Shown here piece after piece: positions 13,947 through 21,729 of a DNA stretch of 64,000 nucleotides; position 1 is the first letter of the stretch, and each line of letters begins with the position of its first letter. The DNA is taken from contig NZ_LR594671.1 of assembly GCF_901827185.1 (NCBI RefSeq), positions 3,968,001-4,032,000 of the forward strand. The letters run 5' to 3'. The DNA is from Variovorax sp. PBL-E5 (GTDB lineage: Bacteria; Pseudomonadota; Gammaproteobacteria; Burkholderiales; Burkholderiaceae_C). The position numbers were made by a program, and so were the translations under genes. Under the pieces are notes generated by a model that did no database searches, had not been told where the DNA came from, and was given only the letters and a program-made list of their open reading frames with translations.

Positions 13947-14653
13947 AGATCGCCGGCCTGACGCAACGCTACGGCGCGCGGGTCGCGCTGGATGCGCTCA
14001 GCGTGACGATCGCGCGTGGCGGCTTCGTGGTGCTGCTGGGGCCCAACGGGGCGGGCAAGTCCACGCTGTTCCAGGTGCTGACGGGCCTCTTCGCGGCGGA
14101 CGAGGGCGATGTCGAGGTGGCGGGCCTTTCCATGCGCACGGATGCGCGCCGCGCGCTCGCGCACATCGGCGTGGTGTTCCAGCAGCAGTCGCTCGACCTC
14201 GACCTGAGCATTGCACGCAACCTGCAGTTCCATGCCGACCTGCAGGGGCTGTCGTTCCACGCGTCGCGCGAACGCATCGCGTTCGAGGCGGCGCGCTTCG
14301 GCCTGATCGCCGACATGCAGCGCCAGGTGCGCGAGCTCTCCGGCGGCAACCGCCGCAAGGTCGAGCTGGTGCGCGCGCTGCTGCATCGCCCGGACCTCCT
14401 GCTCATGGACGAGGCCACGGCGGGCCTCGACCCGAAGTCGCGCCGCGACCTCATCGACGGCCTGCAGGACGAAGTGCGCCGGCGCGGCGTCACGGTGCTG
14501 TGGGCGACCCACCTGGTCTCCGAAGCCGAGAACGCCGACCGCGTGCTGGTGCTGCACCGCGGGCGGCTGCTGGCCGACGGCACGCCCGCCACCGTCACCG
14601 CGACGCTGGGCGGCGCGACGCTCGAAGCCGCCTTCCTGAAAGCCACGCGATGA
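13940..14653 (+). CDS. ABC transporter ATP-binding protein, PQQ-alcohol-dehydrogenase-associated
   Basis: A 237-aa ATPase of the group linked to PQQ-dependent alcohol oxidation (PedA-type). Walker A is LLGPNGAGKST (about residues 33-43). The Q-loop is GVVFQQQSLD, the signature is LSGGNRRKVEL, Walker B is LLLMDEATAGLD and the switch His is in ATHLV. Together with the permease at 16807 it resembles an ABC-2 exporter rather than an importer. The exported substrate is not known. It overlaps pqqE by 7 bases and its stop overlaps the next gene. Confidence 0.9.
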   Translation: MLKIAGLTQRYGARVALDALSVTIARGGFVVLLGPNGAGKSTLFQVLTGLFAADEGDVEVAGLSMRTDARRALAHIGVVFQQQSLDLDLSIARNLQFHADLQGLSFHASRERIAFEAARFGLIADMQRQVRELSGGNRRKVELVRALLHRPDLLLMDEATAGLDPKSRRDLIDGLQDEVRRRGVTVLWATHLVSEAENADRVLVLHRGRLLADGTPATVTATLGGATLEAAFLKATR

Positions 14654-15627
14654 ACCGGATCACCCTCCCCCTCCTGCTGACAGCAGCCGCGCTGCTGGCA
14701 GCGCCCGCCATGGCCAGGGACAGCCATCTGGCCTTCGTGTCGAGCGAGAAGGACCATGCCATCACGATGGTCGATCTGGCGACCCTGGCCGTCGTCGGCG
14801 TCATCCCGACCTGCCGGCGCCCGCGCCACATGCAGCGCCTCCACGGCGACGCGCAGCTCATGGTGGCCTGCAGCGATTCGGGGCGTGCCGACATCATCGA
14901 CCTGGCGACGCGCAAGTCTCTGGGCAAGGTGCCGCTGGGCGACGACCCCGAAGTGTTCGACCTGTCGGCCGACGGGCGAACGGCCTTCGTCTCGGCGGAG
15001 GACGACGGCGCGCTCAACGTGTTCGACCTCGCATCGAAGAAGCAGGTCGGCAGCATCCCCGTGGGCAAGGAGCCCGAAGGCGTGAAGGTCTCGCCCGACG
15101 GCCAGCGGGTGTACGTGAGCTCCGAGGTCGCGAACAGGGTCCACGTGATCGACACCGCCACGCTGAAGGTCGTCAAGAACATCCCGGTCGGCCGGCGGCC
15201 GCGCCGCTTCGCCTTCTCGGCCGACGGCAGCGAGCTCTGGGTGACCAACGAACTGGGCAGCAGCGTCAGCGTCATCTCGACCCGCGAGCTGAAGGTGCTG
15301 GCCACCGTGGCCTTCGAGGTCAAGGGCATGCGTGCGGACGACATCACGCCCGTCGGCATCGCGCTGTCGCGCGACGGCCGGACGATGTATGTCGGACTCG
15401 GCCGCGCCAACCACGTGGCCTTCGTCGACGTGGCGACGCGCAAGACCACGGCGCTCGCGCTGGTGGGCAAGCGCGCCTGGGGCCTGGCGGTCAGCCGCGA
15501 CGGCTCGCGGCTCTTCGTGGTCAATGGCCTCTCGGACGACATGACGGTGGTGGACACCGCGACCGCGAAGCCGCTCAAGACCATCGCCGTGGGCCGCGTG
15601 CCGCACACCGTGGTGATCGATGATTGA
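14650..15627 (+). CDS. PQQ-associated beta-propeller protein (YVTN repeats)
   Basis: A 325-aa secreted protein. The signal peptide is about 1-23 (LLLTAAALLAAPAMA). It is made of about seven YVTN-type blades, seen as repeating units such as GxxPEGVxxSPDGxxVYVSSE and VHVIDTATLKVVKNIPVGRRPR. This matches the beta-propeller family reported only in PQQ-dependent alcohol catabolism clusters. It is probably a periplasmic scaffold or binding partner for the dehydrogenase or the ABC system; this is inference. It is coupled to its neighbours through ATGA overlap at the start and an 8-base overlap at the end. Confidence 0.88.
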   Translation: MNRITLPLLLTAAALLAAPAMARDSHLAFVSSEKDHAITMVDLATLAVVGVIPTCRRPRHMQRLHGDAQLMVACSDSGRADIIDLATRKSLGKVPLGDDPEVFDLSADGRTAFVSAEDDGALNVFDLASKKQVGSIPVGKEPEGVKVSPDGQRVYVSSEVANRVHVIDTATLKVVKNIPVGRRPRRFAFSADGSELWVTNELGSSVSVISTRELKVLATVAFEVKGMRADDITPVGIALSRDGRTMYVGLGRANHVAFVDVATRKTTALALVGKRAWGLAVSRDGSRLFVVNGLSDDMTVVDTATAKPLKTIAVGRVPHTVVIDD

Positions 15628-16810
15628 TGCCCGCCTGCTCCGCCGGGCCACCGCGGCGGCAGCGGCGGCGATGAGCCTTGCCGCCCCGGCCGCGAGCTTG
15701 ACGCTCGGCATCGTGCAGCGCGCGGACGACGATCGGCTGGCGCCGCAACGCGCGGCCCTCGCCTATCCCGGCCAGCCGGGCGGCCGGCTGCGCGATGCGG
15801 TCGACATGGCGGTCAAGGAGAGCCGGTTCGAACTCGATGCGGCGGGGCTGCGCGTCGGCCTCGATGTGCGCGACGCGCGCAACGCGGACGATGCGGCGGC
15901 GCAGCTGCGCCAGCTCGAGAAGGCCGGCGCATCGGGCGCGGTGCTCGACCTGCCGGCCGCCTGGATTGCCGGCGCCGCGGCGGCCGCCACGATGCCGCTG
16001 ATGAACGCCGGCGACAGCGCCGATGCACCGCGGCAACAGGTCTGCAAGGCCCATCTGTTCCACACGCTGCCGAGCGACCGCATGCGTGCGGACGCGCTCG
16101 CGCAAGCCCTGCTCGTGCGGCGCTGGGCGCGCGTGCTGCTGCTGTCCGGCCCGGGCCCGGACGATGCGAATCGCCTTGCGCTGGCGCAGTCCGCCATCAA
16201 GCGCTACGGGTTGAAGCAGGTGGCGGCAAAGACCTTCAGGCTCTCGGCCGACCCGCGCGAGCGCGACCTCGCCAACCCGCTGCTGCTGACCGGCGCCGCG
16301 GCGGCGGGCGGCGACTACGACGTGGTCTGGGTGGTCGACAGCGACGGCGAGTTCGCCCGCACGCTGCCGTACCGCATCGCACTGCCGCGCCCGGTGGTCG
16401 GCGACGCCGGCATGGCGGCCGAGGCATGGGCGCCGCACTTCGAGCGCTATGGCGCACCCCAGCTCGAACGCCGCTTCGCGCGCGCCGCGCGGCGCCCGAT
16501 GACGGGCACCGACTGGGCCGCCTACATCGCGGCCAAGGCCCTGCTGCAGGCCGCGCTGGAGCAGCCCGCCGCACCCACGGCCGCGCACCTGAGCGCTGCG
16601 CTCGGCCGACCCGACTTTGCGCTGGACGGCTTCAAGGGCGTGCGCCTGAGCTTTCGCGCCTGGGATCACCAGCTTCGCCAGCCGATGCTGCTCACGGATG
16701 GCGTCGCAGTGGTCGGCATCGCACCGGTCGACGGCGTCATGCATCCGAAGAACACGCTCGACACGCTCGGCACCGACGCGGCCGAATCGCCGTGCAAGGG
16801 CGCGCCATGA
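15620..16810 (+). CDS. ABC-type substrate-binding protein of the PQQ alcohol dehydrogenase system
   Basis: A 396-aa periplasmic protein with a cleavable signal (about 1-26, ending AAPAAS). It has a branched-chain amino-acid type (type I) binding fold: DAVDMAVKES, LEKAGASGAVLDLP, MNAGDSADAPR, FHTLPSDRMRADALAQALL, and a final GTDWAAYIAAKALLQ. This corresponds to the PedB-type family found only beside PQQ-dependent alcohol dehydrogenases. In an operon whose transporter looks like an exporter, its role is unclear. It may hold a substrate in the periplasm or act as an adaptor. Confidence 0.85.
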   Translation: MIDARLLRRATAAAAAAMSLAAPAASLTLGIVQRADDDRLAPQRAALAYPGQPGGRLRDAVDMAVKESRFELDAAGLRVGLDVRDARNADDAAAQLRQLEKAGASGAVLDLPAAWIAGAAAAATMPLMNAGDSADAPRQQVCKAHLFHTLPSDRMRADALAQALLVRRWARVLLLSGPGPDDANRLALAQSAIKRYGLKQVAAKTFRLSADPRERDLANPLLLTGAAAAGGDYDVVWVVDSDGEFARTLPYRIALPRPVVGDAGMAAEAWAPHFERYGAPQLERRFARAARRPMTGTDWAAYIAAKALLQAALEQPAAPTAAHLSAALGRPDFALDGFKGVRLSFRAWDHQLRQPMLLTDGVAVVGIAPVDGVMHPKNTLDTLGTDAAESPCKGAP

Positions 16811-17646
16811 AGCCGGCCGCACGCAGGCTCGGCATCGGGCATGCGATGCAGGCGCTGCGCGCCATCGTCATGCGCGAGCTCGTCAAGTTCTGGCAGCAGA
16901 AGGCGCGGCTCGTCTCGGCGCTGGTACGGCCGGTGCTGTGGCTGGCGGTGTTCGCGGCCGGCTTTCGCAATGTGTTCGGCGTGGCGATCGTCGAGCCCTA
17001 CGACACCTACATTCCCTACGACATCTACATCGCGCCGGGCCTGATCGGCATGGTGCTGCTGTTCAACGGCATGCAGTCCTCGCTCGCCATGGTGTACGAC
17101 CGCGAGATGGGCCTGATGCGGCTGCTGCTGACCGCGCCGCTGCCGCGCTGGTGGCTGCTGCTGTCGAAGATGCTCGCCACCGCCCTGCTGAGCCTGGTGC
17201 AGGTGCTGGCCTTCGTGGCGATCGCCGCACTGCTCGGCACCACGCTGCCGATGGCGCCGCTGGCGGTCGCGCATGCGCTGGCCGCGACGCTCGCGTCGGC
17301 GCTGATGCTGGCGTCGCTCGGGCTGCTGCTGTCGGTGTATGTGAAGCAGCTCGAGAACTTCGCCGGCACGATGAACTTCGTGATCTTTCCGATGTACTTC
17401 CTGTCCACGGCCCTCTATCCGCTGTGGAAGCTCGAGGAGTCGGGCGCGACCTGGGTGTGGCGCGTGGCGCAGTTCAATCCGTTCACCCATGCGGTCGAGT
17501 GGATCCGCTTCGCGCTCTATGGCAAGGACCCCGGCATGGCGCCGCTGGTGGTGCTGACCACGCTGGCGCTGTGCTTCACGCTGGCCTGCTGGGGCTACGA
17601 CCCGCAGCGCGGCTTCGGCGGCCTGACGCAGCGGGGCAGCGCATGA
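16807..17646 (+). CDS. ABC-2 type permease, PQQ-alcohol-dehydrogenase-associated (PedC-type)
   Basis: A 279-aa inner-membrane protein with six predicted membrane segments, beginning near LVSALVRPVLWLAVFAAGF. It carries the ABC-2 motif (IAPGLIGMVLLFNGMQSSLAMVYDREMGLMRLLLTAPLPRWWLLLSKML). Homologues in Pseudomonas phenylethanol and ethanol clusters are called alcohol ABC transporter permeases. Efflux of toxic alcohol or aldehyde has been proposed; cofactor handling is another possibility. ATGA overlaps at both ends tie it to the genes on either side. Confidence 0.9.
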   Translation: MKPAARRLGIGHAMQALRAIVMRELVKFWQQKARLVSALVRPVLWLAVFAAGFRNVFGVAIVEPYDTYIPYDIYIAPGLIGMVLLFNGMQSSLAMVYDREMGLMRLLLTAPLPRWWLLLSKMLATALLSLVQVLAFVAIAALLGTTLPMAPLAVAHALAATLASALMLASLGLLLSVYVKQLENFAGTMNFVIFPMYFLSTALYPLWKLEESGATWVWRVAQFNPFTHAVEWIRFALYGKDPGMAPLVVLTTLALCFTLACWGYDPQRGFGGLTQRGSA

Positions 17647-18629
17647 CGACGCGGCGCGGCGCGCTGCGCGCAGCGGCCGCGATGGCGGCTGCCGCGGGCG
17701 CCGCGTGGGTGCGCGCGCAGCCGGGCGACGACAAGCCGTTCCCGCAACGGCCCTTGATGCTGTGGGTGCCCTGGACCGCCGGCGGCGGCACCGATCTCAC
17801 GCTGCGTCTGCTGGCCGAACTCGCGGGCCGTCGGCTGGGCCAGCGCGTGCTGATCGAGAACCGCGGTGGCGCAGGCGGCACGCTCGCCATGCCGATCCTG
17901 CAGCAGGCCGCACCCGACGGCTACACGCTGGCGCAGATGCCGCAGCCGGTGTTCCGCGCGCCCTACACGCAGAAGCTGAGCTGGGATCCGGTCCGGGACA
18001 CGACGCCGATCCTGCAGGTCAGCGGCGTGACCTTCGGCCTGCTCGTGCCCACGGGCAGCCCGTTCCGCAGCGTGGCCGACCTGCTGGCCTTCGCGGCAGC
18101 GCAGCCGGGGCGGCTGACCATCGCCACCAACGGCGTCGGCACCACGCCGCACGTGGTGCTCGACACGCTGTTCGCCAGGCACGGGCTGGACTTCATCCAC
18201 GTGCCGTACAAGGGCACGGCCGAGCAGATGATCGCGGTCTCCTCGGAGCAGGTCATGGCCGGCGTCAATTCCAATGGCTTCGCGCCCTTCGTCGACTCCG
18301 GCTGCCTGCGCCTGCTGGCGACTTTCGGCGCGGCGCGAACGAAACGCTGGCCCGATGTGCCGACGATGCGCGAACTGGGCTACGACATCGTCGCGATGTC
18401 CCCTTATGGCCTGGCCGGTCCGCGCGGCGTGCCGACGCCAATCGTGCGGCGGCTCCACGATGCCTTCAAGGCTGCGCTGTTCGACCCCGCGCACATCGCC
18501 GAACTGGCGAAGTACGACCAGGAGGTCGCCTACCTCGACAGCGCCGACTACGGCCGCAGCATGCGCGAGGTGTATGCGGCCGAACGGCGCACGGTGGAAC
18601 GGCTGGGCCTCGCGCCCGCAGGCGCGTGA
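17643..18629 (+). CDS. Bug-family tripartite tricarboxylate transporter substrate-binding protein
   Basis: A 328-aa periplasmic binding protein of the Bug/TctC family, very numerous in Burkholderiales. The N-terminus is Tat-like (MTTRRGALRAAAAMAAAAGAAWVRAQ). Family motifs are LWVPWTAGGGTDLTLRLLAE, VLIENRGGAGG, HVPYKGTAEQM and WPDVPTMRELGYD. No TctA/TctB membrane genes are nearby, which is usual for orphan Bug proteins. It is unusual inside a pqq operon: with the proteins at 6615 and 15620 it is the third periplasmic binding protein of the island. It overlaps the permease gene by 4 bases. Confidence 0.9.
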   Translation: MTTRRGALRAAAAMAAAAGAAWVRAQPGDDKPFPQRPLMLWVPWTAGGGTDLTLRLLAELAGRRLGQRVLIENRGGAGGTLAMPILQQAAPDGYTLAQMPQPVFRAPYTQKLSWDPVRDTTPILQVSGVTFGLLVPTGSPFRSVADLLAFAAAQPGRLTIATNGVGTTPHVVLDTLFARHGLDFIHVPYKGTAEQMIAVSSEQVMAGVNSNGFAPFVDSGCLRLLATFGAARTKRWPDVPTMRELGYDIVAMSPYGLAGPRGVPTPIVRRLHDAFKAALFDPAHIAELAKYDQEVAYLDSADYGRSMREVYAAERRTVERLGLAPAGA

Positions 18630-18634
18630 CGGCC

Positions 18635-20734
18635 ATGCAGTGGCTGCTGCGCTTGCTGCTCGCGATGGCACTCGGCCTGGCAGGCGGTGCACAGGCAGGC
18701 GTGATGACGCGGACCGCATTGCAGGCGCGCTTTCCCTCGCCGCTGATGGTGGGCGAGAAGGACACGCAGTTGCCGGTCTGGCCGATCTTCAAGCAGGATG
18801 CGACCGCGACCGCACTCATCGGCTATGTCTTCGAGTCGGTCGACTTCGCGCCGATCCCGGGCTTTTCGGGCACGCCGCTCAATCTGCTCGTCGCGCTGGA
18901 CCCCAAGGGCACCTTCCTCGACGTGCATGTGCTGTCGCACCACGAGCCGGTGTTCCTCGAAGGGCTCGGCGAGGTGCCGCTGTTGCGCTTTGCCGACCAG
19001 TACAAGGGCCTCTCGCTGCAGCAGAACATCAATATCGGCTCCAACGCCAACCGCGGCGAGGAACACGCAAGCGCCAACGTCTACATCGACGGCGTTGCCA
19101 AGGCCACCGCGTCGGTTCGCATCCTCAACCAGAGCCTGCTGTCGGCCGCGCTGCGGGTCGCGCGCGCCAAGCTCGGCTTTGCGGCGGGACGCGATCCCGA
19201 GCTCGTCGCACGCGTGCGGCGCGACACCTACGCGCCGATGGATTGGGATGCGCTCCTGAAGGCCGGCCTCGTGCAACGCGTGCGGCTTGCACGCGGCACC
19301 GTCGAGCGGGCCTTTGCGGGCAGCGGCGTCGAGGCGCCGGTCGCAGGCAGCGCCGACGACAGCTTCTGCGAGCTGTATGTCGCCTACCTGAACGCGCCCG
19401 TGGTCGGCCGCAACCTGCTGTCGGACTTCGGCTGGCAGCATCTGCTCGGCCGCATCGACGACGGCGACCATGCGCTGCTCGTGATCGCGACCGGGCCGTA
19501 CACCTTCGTCGGCGACAAGTTCGTGCGCGGCGCGGTGCCGGACCGTCTGACGCTGAAGCAGGGCGAGCTGCCGATCGAACTGCGCGATCTCGACCTGGAC
19601 GATCCGTTCCGGCTGCCGGCCGCGCTGCGGCGTGCCGATGCCAAGGTCTTCCGCGTGATCGGCCCGGCGGGCCTCGACCCGGCCCATGCGCTGGACTTCG
19701 CACTGCGCGTGACGCGCGACAAGGGCATGGTCTACCCGGAGCACGTGAGCCGGAGCTTCGCGGTGCCGTACACGCTGCCACCCGGCCAGGTGCTGCGGCC
19801 CGACACCGACAGCAAGGGCTGGCACGGCATCTGGCGCGCGCGGGCCTGGGAGCTCGCGGTGCTGGCGGCCGCGCTGGCCTTGCTGACGCTGGTGCTGGCG
19901 CGGCCGAAGTGGATCGTCGCCACGCCGTCGCGGCTGGCGCGCTTTCGCACCGGCTACCTGGTCTTCACGCTCGTCTTCATCGGCTGGTTCGCGCAAGGGC
20001 AACTGTCGATCGTCAACATCACGGCGGCGATTCAGGCCCTCGTGGCGAAGCGCGACCTGGCCTTCTTCCTCTACGACCCGATGACCGTGGCACTGTGGGC
20101 CTTCGCCGCGGCGACGCTGGTGGTGTGGGGACGCGGCACCTTCTGCGGATGGCTGTGTCCCTTCGGCGCGATGCAGGAGCTGGCGGGTCAGCTGACGCGG
20201 CGAATCGGCATCCGGCGCATCAGGCTGCACCGCGACCTCGATGTCCGGCTCAAGCTGCTCAAGTACGGCGTGCTCGCCGTCATCGTCGTGCTGGCCGCGG
20301 GCTCGCCGGCCTGGACCGACCGCGCGGTGGAAGTCGAGCCCTTCAAGACCGCGATCACGCTGAACTTCGTGCGCTCGTGGCCTTACGTGGCATGGGCCGC
20401 GGGGCTGGTGCTGGCGAACGCCTTTCTCTACAAGGGCTTCTGCCGCTACCTGTGCCCGCTCGGCGCGGGCCTCGGCCTGCTCGGGCGCGTGCGGCTGCTG
20501 AAATGGATTCCACGCCGCAGCGAATGCGGCACGCCATGCCAGACCTGTCGCCATCGCTGCGAGTACCAGGCGATCAAGCCCGGCGGCGCGATCGTCTACG
20601 AGGAATGCTTCCAATGCCTGGACTGCGTTTCGATCCACGACAGCGCGGAACGCTGCGCGCCCTTGATCGCGAGGCGGCGCGATCGCGTGATCGCGATCCG
20701 CCCGCTGCCCGCGGCCGCCGGAGGCACGGCATGA
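18635..20734 (+). CDS. NosR/NirI-like flavo-iron-sulfur membrane protein
   Basis: A 699-aa protein with an N-terminal signal (about 1-21) and a periplasmic FMN-binding domain. DGVAKAT at residues 152-158 fits the covalent flavinylation pattern D-x-x-(S/T)-G-A-T, making Thr158 the likely FMN site. A polytopic membrane part follows, with CGWLCPFG and CRYLCPLG motifs. The cytoplasmic tail is Cys-rich (CGTPCQTCRHRC and CFQCLDC), expected to hold two [4Fe-4S] clusters. This is the architecture of NosR, which passes electrons across the membrane to nitrous oxide reductase, but no nos genes are here. It may move electrons between the quinone or cytoplasmic pool and the periplasmic alcohol-oxidation chain. 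GTG at 18626, overlapping the previous stop, is an alternative start. apbE follows with an ATGA overlap. Confidence 0.9.
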   Translation: MQWLLRLLLAMALGLAGGAQAGVMTRTALQARFPSPLMVGEKDTQLPVWPIFKQDATATALIGYVFESVDFAPIPGFSGTPLNLLVALDPKGTFLDVHVLSHHEPVFLEGLGEVPLLRFADQYKGLSLQQNINIGSNANRGEEHASANVYIDGVAKATASVRILNQSLLSAALRVARAKLGFAAGRDPELVARVRRDTYAPMDWDALLKAGLVQRVRLARGTVERAFAGSGVEAPVAGSADDSFCELYVAYLNAPVVGRNLLSDFGWQHLLGRIDDGDHALLVIATGPYTFVGDKFVRGAVPDRLTLKQGELPIELRDLDLDDPFRLPAALRRADAKVFRVIGPAGLDPAHALDFALRVTRDKGMVYPEHVSRSFAVPYTLPPGQVLRPDTDSKGWHGIWRARAWELAVLAAALALLTLVLARPKWIVATPSRLARFRTGYLVFTLVFIGWFAQGQLSIVNITAAIQALVAKRDLAFFLYDPMTVALWAFAAATLVVWGRGTFCGWLCPFGAMQELAGQLTRRIGIRRIRLHRDLDVRLKLLKYGVLAVIVVLAAGSPAWTDRAVEVEPFKTAITLNFVRSWPYVAWAAGLVLANAFLYKGFCRYLCPLGAGLGLLGRVRLLKWIPRRSECGTPCQTCRHRCEYQAIKPGGAIVYEECFQCLDCVSIHDSAERCAPLIARRRDRVIAIRPLPAAAGGTA

Positions 20735-21720
20735 AACGGCGCCGGCTGCTGCGCGCGACGCTGGGCCTCGGCGCGATGGCGGGCCTGTCGGGCCTCGCGC
20801 CGGCGGTCAGCGCGCTGCGCTGGGGGCGGCGCGCCATGCTGGGTTTCGGCACCACGCTGAGCCTGCAGGCCGGGCACGAATCGCAAGACACCCTCGACCG
20901 CGCGCTGGACGCCGGCGTGGCCGCGCTGCGCCGCATCGAAACGCAGATGAGCCTGTTCGATCCCGCGAGCGCGCTGTCGCGCCTGAACCGCGAGGGCAAG
21001 CTGCTCGCGCCGCCTGCGGAGCTGAGCGACATCCTGCGCGTCGCGCACGCCGTCTCGCGCGACAGCGACGGCGCGTTCGACGTCACCGTGCAGCCGCTGT
21101 GGGAGGCCTTCGAGGCGGCACAGCGCGCAGGCCGCCTGCCCGCGCGGCAGGACGTGGAGGCTGCGCGCGCGAAGGTCGACTGGCGCAGTCTCGACGTCGG
21201 GCCTCGGGCCATCCGTTTCGACGCGCCCGGCATGGGCGCCACGCTCAACGGCATCGCGCAGGGCTACGCCGCCGACCACGTGCGACAGGTGCTCGCATCC
21301 CATGGCATTCGCCACGCATTGGTGGACGCGGGCGAATTCGCGCCGCTCGGGCACGACCGCGAGGCGCGGCCGTGGTCGCTCGGCATCGCCGACCCGCACG
21401 AGGAATCCGCGCTGATCGCGCGGCTGCTGACGGACGGACGCTGCGTGGCGACTTCGGCCGACAACCTCACCACCTTCAGCGCCGACCATCGCCACCACCA
21501 CATCTTCGACCCGCACACCGGCTATTCGCCGCCGGACCTGTCGGCCGTGACGGTCGCCGCCGACACCGGCGCCATGGCCGATGCGCTGACCAAGGTGTTC
21601 TTCGTGGCCGGGCCTTCGCGGGCGCGCGCACTCGCGCACCAGTGGAAGGTCGACGTGCTGTGGGTCGACAAGGCCGGCCGCTGGGAAGCCACGGCCGGCC
21701 TGCAGCTCGACCGGGCCTGA
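20731..21720 (+). CDS. apbE: FAD:protein FMN transferase ApbE
   Basis: Attaches FMN from FAD covalently to a Thr or Ser of exported proteins; the natural target is the NosR-like protein encoded just before it. The 329-aa protein has a signal or anchor segment (MKRRRLLRATLGLGAMAGLSG), FGTTLSLQA, MSLFDPASALSRLN, the FAD-binding VDAGEFAPLG, a metal-binding DP-HTG stretch (HIFDPHTGYSP) and VTVAADTGAMADALTKVFFV. The usual V-N-x-GG motif reads V-D-A-G-E-F here, a conservative variant. It is the last gene of the operon begun by pqqA, and its stop is only 9 bases from the stop of the TonB receptor gene on the other strand. Confidence 0.93.
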   Translation: MKRRRLLRATLGLGAMAGLSGLAPAVSALRWGRRAMLGFGTTLSLQAGHESQDTLDRALDAGVAALRRIETQMSLFDPASALSRLNREGKLLAPPAELSDILRVAHAVSRDSDGAFDVTVQPLWEAFEAAQRAGRLPARQDVEAARAKVDWRSLDVGPRAIRFDAPGMGATLNGIAQGYAADHVRQVLASHGIRHALVDAGEFAPLGHDREARPWSLGIADPHEESALIARLLTDGRCVATSADNLTTFSADHRHHHIFDPHTGYSPPDLSAVTVAADTGAMADALTKVFFVAGPSRARALAHQWKVDVLWVDKAGRWEATAGLQLDRA

Positions 21721-21729
21721 GCCGGCCCT

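Noticed and set aside
18635..20734. Reading the NosR-like gene as part of a denitrification locus
   Set aside because: No nosZ, nosD, nosF, nosY or nosL is in the window. The gene is embedded in a pqq and alcohol oxidation operon.
18274..21720. A 1,148-codon open frame on the plus strand
   Set aside because: Only the last 329 codons are a real protein (ApbE). The upstream part is an alternate frame of the Bug and NosR-like genes with Arg/Ala-rich nonsense sequence.
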